NCBI GenBank assembly: GCA_013314735.1
Contig: JABUFD010000002.1
Span: 1,054,001 to 1,118,000, forward strand
Direction of reading: 5' to 3'
Source: Anaerolineae bacterium
GTDB taxonomy: Bacteria; Chloroflexota; Anaerolineae; Anaerolineales; Anaerolineaceae
DNA: 64,000 bases
Part shown: positions 22,593-29,854 of the stretch, piece by piece
Layout: each line of letters opens with the position of its first letter
Numbering within the stretch: the stretch's first letter is position 1
Notes under the pieces: model-generated
Seen by the model: the letters and a program-made list of their open reading frames with translations, nothing else
What the model was told of the DNA's origin: nothing
Database searches by the model: none
Translations under genes and position numbers: made by a program

Positions 22593-22826
22593 ATGGCAAA
22601 ACCATTAACTGTCCAGCGCCTCCGCGAAATCATCGAATCCTTGAAAGAAGAACTCAAGGAAATTGATGACACAATTGAATACGCCCAGTTGGGCGAGGTG
22701 GCGTTGGGGCTGTACGCCGACCTTTCGATTGCATCTTCCTCTCTGGGGAAGGCCATTGAGGTGCTGGAATTTCAGTTGGGGGAACTGGAAGACGGCGGCA
22801 GTCTCGATGAAGAGAATATCGTTTAA
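22593..22826 (+). CDS. Small coiled-coil protein, 77 aa
   Basis: Preceded by AAAAGGAG. Heptad-like spacing of Leu/Ile is visible in LREIIESLKEELKEIDDTIE and in ASSSLGKAIEVLEFQLGELE, so a two-helix coiled coil is likely. Net negative. No family recognised. The next gene starts 8 bp later. Confidence 0.55.
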   Translation: MAKPLTVQRLREIIESLKEELKEIDDTIEYAQLGEVALGLYADLSIASSSLGKAIEVLEFQLGELEDGGSLDEENIV

Positions 22827-22834
22827 GGGCTACT

Positions 22835-23272
22835 ATGAAAAAGTCACTCTTTGTTATTCTATTCAATATCCGAACACAAACAGGGCGTAGCGACATATTC
22901 CTCTACCACGGCGCGCACATCGATAGTTCGGCGGCCATGAACGCCGCTAGAGAACATATTGCGTCGCTGGGATGGGAAATGAAGAACCAGGTTAGCGCAC
23001 AGGAATTGAAGCACGACGAACTAATAGTTGCGGCCTGGTTTGAACGTCCAGGAGGACTATACACTTGCGTCTTTCAATTGCCGGCGCAAAAAGGCGGCTG
23101 GTGTAATGGGGCATACTTCGCCACCATTACGGCAAGCTCGCCGGAAAATGCTAAGGTCGAAGCGCGAAAAGCGTTTAGACTGCCCCCAAACGTGAGGGCA
23201 AATTTCTTAGCGGTTGAACGGGTCGCGGACGCTATTGTCCACGAAGTCTGTCCCAGGGAGATTATTGTGTAA
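22835..23272 (+). CDS. Hypothetical protein, 145 aa
   Basis: The start MKKSLFVILFNIRTQTG could look like a weak signal sequence, but it lacks a clear cleavage site and reads more like a beta strand. The remainder is alpha/beta (GRSDIFLYHGAHIDSSAAMN; ENAKVEARKAFRLPPNVRAN). No ribosome site of normal strength is seen, so translation may depend on the upstream gene. No family recognised. Confidence 0.5.
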   Translation: MKKSLFVILFNIRTQTGRSDIFLYHGAHIDSSAAMNAAREHIASLGWEMKNQVSAQELKHDELIVAAWFERPGGLYTCVFQLPAQKGGWCNGAYFATITASSPENAKVEARKAFRLPPNVRANFLAVERVADAIVHEVCPREIIV

Positions 23273-23290
23273 GTTTCAACCCCAATTTCA

Positions 23291-23319
23291 TTCCCCGCCT
23301 GCTCATAACAGGCGGGGAA
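23291..23319 (+). other. Perfect 11-bp hairpin
   Basis: TTCCCCGCCTG pairs with CAGGCGGGGAA around CTCATAA. It is the first of two stop-like structures after 23272. Confidence 0.6.
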
Positions 23320-23336
23320 TATCTCATCAGGGCAAT

Positions 23337-23376
23337 AAACAAAAGGCACAAACAACCAGGTTTGTGTTTTTTGTTT
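23337..23376 (+). terminator. Intrinsic terminator
   Basis: CACAAAC (23347) pairs with GTTTGTG (23360), extended by AAACA/TGTTT, with a TTTTTT run. It precedes leader motif D. Confidence 0.8.
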
Positions 23377-23410
23377 GCTGCTCTGTGAAAGCCGAGCGCA
23401 AAGAAATTAA

Positions 23411-23453
23411 GTTGGATGCCTTGCGGAAGCGGGGCCAAAGTAGAAACCAATTC
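23411..23453 (+). ncRNA. Recurrent leader motif, copy D
   Basis: GTTGG (23411) pairs with CCAA(A) (23435). ATG is the bulge. CCTTGC/GCGGGG is the inner helix with two T-G pairs, capped by GGAA. GT and AGAAACCAATTC follow. The inner stem differs from copy C but stays paired. Confidence 0.65.
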
Positions 23454-23479
23454 AATCAAACTCATAACAAGGAGGAACA

Positions 23480-23689
23480 ATGAAACGCTTTTATGCGGCC
23501 ACCGTGCGCCTGCTGGTGGAAATTGAAGAAGGCGATCCTGCCGCTGCACGAAAAGCGGCCAACGATTTTGTTACGGCTTGCCTGACGGGAAACGAAATGA
23601 CCACCTGCCAGAATGCCGTCAATACCACCAACACCATCCAAGTCAAGATTGACATCTTGACGCCAAATTCCAAAAAGGAGGAAAAATGA
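23480..23689 (+). CDS. Small hypothetical protein, 69 aa
   Basis: Follows ACAAGGAGG. A short alpha/beta protein (MKRFYAATVRLLVEIEEGDP; AARKAANDFVTACLTG; IQVKIDILTP). The beta-alpha-beta order might be a tiny ferredoxin-like unit. It overlaps the next gene by 4 bp. No family recognised. Confidence 0.55.
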   Translation: MKRFYAATVRLLVEIEEGDPAAARKAANDFVTACLTGNEMTTCQNAVNTTNTIQVKIDILTPNSKKEEK

Positions 23690-24114
23690 TCTATATCTCG
23701 AAAGACTGGATGGGCCAGGTATCCATCACCGGCCACTCTGCTGCCAAAGGCCGGCAGCTTGTTGAAATGGCTGCTGCTAGCTATGCTTTTCTCGTTCAGC
23801 GGGGGGAGCGGATCAGCAGCATGGTGCTTGCAGAACGAATTGCAAAGCATCACACAGGGAAGAAAAATGCCGCGTTCAGGGCAACGATCAACGCCCTGAG
23901 CATCTACAAATGGGTCGAAAATCCCCCATTCACCTGCCAGGTGTGTGGGTGGCACATTACCGTATCGCCGGCATTGAAAGTGGGCGAGTATGCCCTGTGC
24001 GATGAGTGCGCACAGGAAAACCTGCGCACCATCGGGGCAATGGTCCCTGACTTCCCCCAAACCATTGAAGCCCTGGCTGCGCGGGATGGGGTGCAGCGCC
24101 GAGAAATCGAATAA
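23686..24114 (+). CDS. Zinc-finger protein, 142 aa
   Basis: ATGA overlap with the previous gene. Residues 25-75 are helical and could be a helix-turn-helix (RGERISSMVLAERIAKHHTG KKNAAFRATINAL). Residues 85-110 carry a four-cysteine zinc finger, FTCQVCGWHITV and YALCDECAQE. The combination suggests a small DNA-binding regulator. The HTH call is tentative. Confidence 0.55.
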   Translation: MIYISKDWMGQVSITGHSAAKGRQLVEMAAASYAFLVQRGERISSMVLAERIAKHHTGKKNAAFRATINALSIYKWVENPPFTCQVCGWHITVSPALKVGEYALCDECAQENLRTIGAMVPDFPQTIEALAARDGVQRREIE

Positions 24115-24145
24115 TCTCAATCAGAATCAGAAGGAGGAAACATAC

Positions 24146-25234
24146 ATGAGCAATCCCAGCTATGAAATGTCGAGCTACACGCGGAATGAGCTTAAGGGGA
24201 TTCGCCGGATGATGGAACTCGGTTTTAACCTGGTTTTATTTTACGGGAACAACCCATTCCACCTGCCAGAATCGCACGAGATCGGCAAGACTACCAGGTA
24301 TCCCGGCCATGATTTTGCTATGACCACTCAAAACGGCGAAATCATCGGGTATCTGGATTACGCCAATGCTGGCAACGGCCAATACCGATACTCGCCGGCA
24401 CAAGATAAAAAGCTGCCGAAAGTCATCGAAGATTATCGCGCTCCGAAGGAAGTGGAGGTGGTGCTGGACCAAGCGACGCGCGTCGCCACCATCACAACAG
24501 GCGATACGATCATCACGTTCACGGGCGTGAACGTTTTCGACCGTCTCGACCATATCCTGGACGAGATTAACGGCGAATTATATCGCCTGAATACGGGATA
24601 CTGGGCCTGGCGCATCGAGATGATCCCCGACCCCGAAGCGGCGTCAAAACCTTTCAGTAATGGGGTCCCGGTTGTTATGAACGGACAGGTCCGGTTAGCT
24701 GTGACCGGTTATGCTTACGAGGATAACTCGTTCCTTCACTATCTCGGTGTAGTGGGGCATAAAACTGGTATCGAGTCCCTGCGAGCAACGATGGTGCAGG
24801 GGAAGCCCTTTTACATGGAGGTGAACGGCAGCCCGGTATCGTTTTATCCGCTGCCAAAGTACGAACAGGTGTGGCAACCCATGCCGGAGTATTCCTCGCA
24901 CCATAGCGCGTTTATCGCTCACCAGGCATTGCCAGGGAAATGGACGCCGGACGACAACACCATCAGCTTGCTCGTGTTTCGCGGGACTGATGGCGCTGAA
25001 AATCCGGCAGCCGAAATCAAGCGGCAGTTTATCTCCCGCTTGAATGAAGCACTGGAAATTCCCATTGTTCCCGAATGGGCCGATGCTCTTTGGGAGGCAG
25101 CCAAACTCACCCGGTTTGTTCGCAAGCTGACCGTCGGTGGTGACTGCATCGCCGGCATACTCATCAACCTGAACGCTGACTGGAATCACCTGGTTGAAAC
25201 GCTGCTGGAAGAAGGAAAGATCGTAGTAGCGTAA
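24146..25234 (+). CDS. Hypothetical protein, 362 aa
   Basis: The ATG at 24146 has AGAAGGAGG upstream; the longer frame from 23990 runs inside the previous gene. Soluble, beta-rich in the middle (VEVVLDQATRVATITTGDTI; VNVFDRLDHILDEINGELYR). No family recognised. A possible two-state leader separates it from the helicase fusion. Confidence 0.55.
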   Translation: MSNPSYEMSSYTRNELKGIRRMMELGFNLVLFYGNNPFHLPESHEIGKTTRYPGHDFAMTTQNGEIIGYLDYANAGNGQYRYSPAQDKKLPKVIEDYRAPKEVEVVLDQATRVATITTGDTIITFTGVNVFDRLDHILDEINGELYRLNTGYWAWRIEMIPDPEAASKPFSNGVPVVMNGQVRLAVTGYAYEDNSFLHYLGVVGHKTGIESLRATMVQGKPFYMEVNGSPVSFYPLPKYEQVWQPMPEYSSHHSAFIAHQALPGKWTPDDNTISLLVFRGTDGAENPAAEIKRQFISRLNEALEIPIVPEWADALWEAAKLTRFVRKLTVGGDCIAGILINLNADWNHLVETLLEEGKIVVA

Positions 25235-25265
25235 CCAAACACAACAAGCAAAAACAATTCACCCC

Positions 25266-25329
25266 GAAGGGGGCGCACAATCCCCTGACGGGGGAGAACT
25301 GCGCCTCCTTCTGTTATCACAAAGGAGGC
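25266..25329 (+). promoter_or_regulatory. Possible translational switch upstream of the methyltransferase-helicase
   Basis: GAAGGGGGCGCA (25266) pairs with TGCGCCTCCTTC (25300) over 12 bp, with CCCC-TGAC-GGGG inside. The 3' strand contains GCCTCCTT (25303-25310), which can instead pair perfectly with AAGGAGGC (25322-25329), the ribosome site of the next gene. The two pairings exclude each other, so the first would free and the second would hide the ribosome site. Confidence 0.5.
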
Positions 25330-25335
25330 AACAAC

Positions 25336-28300
25336 ATGAGAATACCCGCGATTGAGAAGGCGGGTTTTTACCCGACACATGATGCGGTGGTGGAAGTCAT
25401 CAAGACCTACATCCAACCGCAACTGGCAGAAGCCGGCCAATCCCGCTTGCTGGACCCCTGCTGCGGTGAAGGCCGGGCTGCGTCCATCCTGGGCGCTGCC
25501 CTGAATTGCCAAACCTGGGGAGCCGAACTGTCCTACACCCGCGCTGCACAAGCGGCAAAGGTAATGGACAAGGTTCAACAAACGGCCTGGGAAGCCTGCA
25601 CTTTGGCTGAGGAATCGGTCAATATGCTGTTTCTCAACCCGCCGTATGACTTTGACCGGGTGGAGCATCAGGGGCGACTTGAGCAGTCCTTTCTCAAATC
25701 CAGCTATGGAAAGCTGGTGCGCGGTGGGCTGCTTGTGTACATTGTCCCGCAGAAGGTATGTGCGCTGGCTGATGTGGCTAAAATCCTGGCCGGCTACTTC
25801 GAAAACTTTACCATTGGGCGGTACGCTGACTCTGCTTATGGGCAGGTCGTTATCCTGGCTGTTCGCAGCCAGTCGTATCATGTTCCGATGGCCGAGGACA
25901 TCGAGAAGATCCGCGCCTGGGCAACCGCTGAACTGCCCGTGTTGGAGCCGGCTGCGGAGCCGATCTACACCCTGACACCGGCCCCTGTACGCGGCGCTGC
26001 TGGACGGGCGATTATCTTCAAACGGTACGACTGGACCGATGAGGAAGTCTGTCTGGCGGCTCTGGAAAAAGGTGTAACGCAAACAACGGCGTGGAAAGAC
26101 CTGCTCAATCCCCGCCGCGCTGAAGGCCAGCTCTTACGCCCCGTGATGCCTTTGAAAAAAGGCCATATCGCTATGCTGATGGCAAGCGGTATGATGGGCG
26201 TGGTCCGGTTGAAAGACCAACAGGGCAAAACCTTGCTGGTCAAAGGTCGGGTGGTGAAAGTCCAGGAAGTCGTTGCCGGCGACCACGACGATGAGGGCGA
26301 TGACGAAGATGGTGCCGACACTGAAATCATCCGTGACCGCTTTGTAACCACCGTCGCAACGGTGCAGCAGAGTGGAATCAAGGTCATCAGTGATGTGCAA
26401 GGGCTGACAGAGTTCATGGGCGAACACGGCGAATCCATCGCCGCCCATGTGCTGGATACGTATCGCCCGCTTTACAACATGGACCCGACAGACGCCGAAA
26501 ACGCCATCCTCGACACCCTGGGCAAAAGCCGCAAGCCGCTGCCTGGGCAGTCCGAACCGGGATTACTGACCACCCAGCGTCATGCTGCGGTCGCAATGGC
26601 CCGCTCCGTTCGTGTGAATGGGGTGGGGAATGTGCAGGGTGAGATGGGGGTGGGAAAAGCAAGCTGGAATGGTGCCCGTGTGTACACCCCTGACGGATAC
26701 AAACTGATGGGTGAAATCCGGGTCGGTGATTATGTGATTGGCGCTGATGGCAACCCGACGGTTGTCCTGGGAGTTTATCCGCAGGGGCGCAAAGCCCTGT
26801 ACCGGGTTAAATTCTCCGATGGAAGCTCAACTGTTGTAACCAAAGAACACCTTTGGGAAATCAACTCCCCCTTGCGCAAATGGAAGGGGCGGCCCGCATC
26901 GGTAAAGACAACAAGCGACATTCGCAGTCACCTAACCCACACAAACGGAAACCGCCAATGCTTTATTCCAATGATCGAACCGGTTCAATTCGCTGAAAAG
27001 CCAATTGGCTTGATTGATCCCTACCTGCTTGGTGTAATCCTCGGAGATGGTGGCCTGTCAGCCGGAGTCGTTCATGTGTCACTTCCTGACAAGGAGATAG
27101 AAGATCAAGTCCGAGGGCTGCTGCCCGAAGGCGTGTCCTTGAAGCAAAGAGGTATACGCTGCTACGACTTCGCGGTTATCTCAGGTCGCAACGGGAAACC
27201 AAACCCTGTGTTGGACGCGTTGCGAAGCTTAAACCTGGTCGGATGCCACTCTTACGATAAGCATATCCCCGCACAATACCTTTACAACTCGGTGAACGTT
27301 CGCGTTGCCTTGTTGCAGGGTTTGCTTGACACGGATGGATATGCAAACAAGACTGTGATCGAGTATACAACGACTTCAAAGGCTTTGGCTGATGGAATGG
27401 TTGAACTGGTGCAGTCTTTGGGTGGTATCGCGCGGGTGAAGGAAAAGTACCCAAAATTCACCTACAAGGGCGAAACCCGGCAAGGCCGGCTCGCGTATCG
27501 GATCACGATTACCCTGCCGCCTGAAATCGTTCCGTTTCGGCTTACCCGCAAACTGGAAAAATACAATGCTCCGGTCAAGTACCTGCCAAGCCGCTCCGTA
27601 ACGAGCGTCGAATATATTGGCAAGGGCGAAGCGACCTGTATTTATGTGGAAGATGAACGCCATCTGTATGCTACGGATGCCTTCATTCTGACACATAATA
27701 CCACGCTCGCAGCCGGCGTCACCGCGCTGCTCAATGCGTTCCCTGCAATCATCATCTGCCCGCCGCACCTGGTTCCCAAATGGATTCGAGAAATCGAAGA
27801 AACCATCCCTGGGGCGAAGGCGGTGGAACTGCGCCGGATCGGGCGCAATGCAGACGACCCTGGCGACATCAACGATGTCAGGGCTTTCTTTGACGCCGTT
27901 GAAGAAGGTCGCCTGGGCGAGAAGCCCGTTGCCGTTGTCGCTAACACCAGTGCCAAAATGGGACCAGGCTGGAAGCCGGCAGTCGCCACCCGCACCATTC
28001 GCGAAAAGCGGTACGGTAAATGGGTGACAAAAACCGTCCTGTGCTGCCCAAAATGCGGTCATCCTGTAATGGATGATCACGGAGCGGCAATCACGGTGGA
28101 CGGCAAGCTGCCCAAGCGCCGCCTGTTCTGCCAGGGGCAAATACCTGGGTGGGAAGTGGATGGCGAAGGCCGCACCCGGCGAAATGCAGAAGGCAACGCG
28201 ATCTGGGGAAAGCGCACCTGCGCCAATCCCTTATTCGTGTTCGACCAGTCCCGCCGCTGGTCCATCGCTGAGTACATCTCGAAGCACTGCAAGGGGAAGT

Positions 28301-29712
28301 TCAAACTTCTCATTGCAGATGAGGTGCATCAGTTTAAGGGCCAGTCATCGGATCGGGGAATCGCCTTCCATCAGTTGGTCACGGCCTGCAAGTGGACGCT
28401 GACCCTGACCGGCACGTTCTTTGGCGGTAAAAGCACCAGCATCTTCTGGCTGCTCTATCGCCTGAACGCAGGTGTCCGTCGGGACTTTAGTTTTAACGAA
28501 GAAACCCGATGGGCAAAACTGTACGGTGTGCTGGAAAGCAAAGTCAAACGCCGTGATGATGATGGTGAGGACGGCATCTTCACCGGCAACCGTCGTCGGC
28601 ATAGTAAGGCAAAGGAGCAGCCTGGTATTTCGCCGGCGATTATCAATCGCTTGCTGGATACGACGGTGTTCTTGAGCCTGAAAGACCTGGGCATCCAACT
28701 TCCTGGCTACCAGGAAGAAGTGATCACCCTGGACATGCCGGACACACAGGGCCATCAATACTACGGCATGGACCGGTTCTTGAAGCAGCAGGCAATGGAC
28801 GATAACCGTTACCTGTCTGTCTGGCTTCAGTGGAGCCTGGCCCGCCCGAACTCCGGTTTTCGTGATGAAGCCGTCATCGTTGAGGGCATTGATGACGAAG
28901 GCAAGAAAACAGGGTTGAAAACGAACCTTATGGACCTGCCTGCCGTCGTTGACCCTGACACCGAGGGCTTGCCAAAAGAAACCTGGCTGGCAAACTACTG
29001 CCTGGCAGAACGCCAGCAGGGGCGCAAGGTACTGGTGTACCTGCGCCAGACAGGAACCCGCGACATCCAGGATCGCGTTCAGGCTGTGCTTGAAAAGGCC
29101 GGCCTGCGGGTCACAGTGCTGCACGGCAGCGTTGATCCCCGCAAGCGCGAGGAATGGATTGCCAAGCGCACCCCGGCAACGGACGTGCTGATTTGCAACC
29201 CAAAGCTGGTGGAAACCGGTCTCGACCTGATTGCCTATTCAACGGTGATCTTTTACGAGATCGAGTATTCCCTGTACACGCTCTGGCAGGCGGTACGCAG
29301 GGTGTGGCGTTTGGGCCAAACCCAGGCGGTTAAAGCCTTGTTCAGCGTGTACGAGGGTGCGATGGAGTCGGTTGCCCTGGCGCTGATGGGTCGAAAGATG
29401 AAAGCCGCTCAACTCCTTTACGGAGATGAGGTCGGCGGCGCAATCGTCCCTGAAAGCGAGGGCGACTTCCTGACCCAACTGGCGCGTGAAGTGCTGGCCG
29501 GCAGTAAGCTGCCTGACCTGGCTACTCTGTTCGCAGAGGATACACAGGTCAGCCACAATCCACTTGGCAGCATGACTACGCCGAGCGTTGTGATGACTAT
29601 CCCCCTGGAAACCTGGGAGGACTGGTTGCAGCAGCGCGGTGTCGCGGTCGTCCGCAAGAAGCGGCGCACGGCTACGCCGGCGGTTCTGCCTGGTCAGGCG
29701 AGCCTGTTCTAG
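25336..29712 (+). CDS. Methyltransferase-SNF2 helicase fusion with embedded intein, 1458 aa
   Basis: N-terminal class I methyltransferase domain: LLD40PCCGEGRA (motif I) and N101-P-P-Y104 (motif IV), like DUF6094-type domains. An SNF2-type helicase follows: Walker A GEMGVGK441 split by an intein and rejoined to TTLAAG, motif II D995-E-V-H, LTLTGTF, and motif VI R1321-R-V-W-R-L-G-Q1328. A Cys4-like patch (CPKCGHP; CANPLF) lies between. Mature length after splicing would be 1111. The fusion recalls phage P1 DarB, a methyltransferase-helicase packaged for antirestriction; that role here is inference. It is the last + strand gene before the restriction-modification block. Confidence 0.85.
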   Translation: MRIPAIEKAGFYPTHDAVVEVIKTYIQPQLAEAGQSRLLDPCCGEGRAASILGAALNCQTWGAELSYTRAAQAAKVMDKVQQTAWEACTLAEESVNMLFLNPPYDFDRVEHQGRLEQSFLKSSYGKLVRGGLLVYIVPQKVCALADVAKILAGYFENFTIGRYADSAYGQVVILAVRSQSYHVPMAEDIEKIRAWATAELPVLEPAAEPIYTLTPAPVRGAAGRAIIFKRYDWTDEEVCLAALEKGVTQTTAWKDLLNPRRAEGQLLRPVMPLKKGHIAMLMASGMMGVVRLKDQQGKTLLVKGRVVKVQEVVAGDHDDEGDDEDGADTEIIRDRFVTTVATVQQSGIKVISDVQGLTEFMGEHGESIAAHVLDTYRPLYNMDPTDAENAILDTLGKSRKPLPGQSEPGLLTTQRHAAVAMARSVRVNGVGNVQGEMGVGKASWNGARVYTPDGYKLMGEIRVGDYVIGADGNPTVVLGVYPQGRKALYRVKFSDGSSTVVTKEHLWEINSPLRKWKGRPASVKTTSDIRSHLTHTNGNRQCFIPMIEPVQFAEKPIGLIDPYLLGVILGDGGLSAGVVHVSLPDKEIEDQVRGLLPEGVSLKQRGIRCYDFAVISGRNGKPNPVLDALRSLNLVGCHSYDKHIPAQYLYNSVNVRVALLQGLLDTDGYANKTVIEYTTTSKALADGMVELVQSLGGIARVKEKYPKFTYKGETRQGRLAYRITITLPPEIVPFRLTRKLEKYNAPVKYLPSRSVTSVEYIGKGEATCIYVEDERHLYATDAFILTHNTTLAAGVTALLNAFPAIIICPPHLVPKWIREIEETIPGAKAVELRRIGRNADDPGDINDVRAFFDAVEEGRLGEKPVAVVANTSAKMGPGWKPAVATRTIREKRYGKWVTKTVLCCPKCGHPVMDDHGAAITVDGKLPKRRLFCQGQIPGWEVDGEGRTRRNAEGNAIWGKRTCANPLFVFDQSRRWSIAEYISKHCKGKFKLLIADEVHQFKGQSSDRGIAFHQLVTACKWTLTLTGTFFGGKSTSIFWLLYRLNAGVRRDFSFNEETRWAKLYGVLESKVKRRDDDGEDGIFTGNRRRHSKAKEQPGISPAIINRLLDTTVFLSLKDLGIQLPGYQEEVITLDMPDTQGHQYYGMDRFLKQQAMDDNRYLSVWLQWSLARPNSGFRDEAVIVEGIDDEGKKTGLKTNLMDLPAVVDPDTEGLPKETWLANYCLAERQQGRKVLVYLRQTGTRDIQDRVQAVLEKAGLRVTVLHGSVDPRKREEWIAKRTPATDVLICNPKLVETGLDLIAYSTVIFYEIEYSLYTLWQAVRRVWRLGQTQAVKALFSVYEGAMESVALALMGRKMKAAQLLYGDEVGGAIVPESEGDFLTQLAREVLAGSKLPDLATLFAEDTQVSHNPLGSMTTPSVVMTIPLETWEDWLQQRGVAVVRKKRRTATPAVLPGQASLF
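26659..27699 (+). mobile_element. Intein with LAGLIDADG endonuclease, 347 aa, class 3-like
   Basis: It interrupts the helicase between K441 and T789. The first residue is Ala442, not Cys or Ser. Block B has T502-x-x-H505 and W507. Block F has C768 (EATCIYVEDERHLYA). The end is T786-H787-N788, followed by Thr as +1 residue. Non-nucleophilic residue 1 together with Trp (B), Cys (F) and Thr before HN is the WCT signature described for class 3 inteins, known for example in the Deinococcus radiodurans Snf2 intein. Two dodecapeptide motifs, LLGVILGD571GGL and LLQGLLDTD667GYA, indicate an intact homing endonuclease. Confidence 0.85.
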
Positions 29713-29732
29713 CTAGATAGAAGGAGAAAGTC

Positions 29733-29762
29733 AAAAGCCCTGGTGTAATGCCAGGGCTTTTT
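29733..29762 (+). terminator. Bidirectional terminator between helicase and res
   Basis: AAAAGCCCTGG pairs with CCAGGGCTTTT. It serves both the + strand helicase and the convergent restriction operon. A second hairpin (CCCGAT-GGATG with CATCC-ATCGGG, 29778-29808) follows. Confidence 0.8.
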
Positions 29763-29854
29763 GATTTAAGCAGCAAACCCGATGGGATGAGGGGGGCATC
29801 CAATCGGGTCGCTGAATTTAATTATAGCATAATTGGAATCGGTTGAGGAGGGGA

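Noticed and set aside
25186-26082. 298-codon frame on the - strand
   Set aside because: Antisense to the methyltransferase domain of the helicase fusion.
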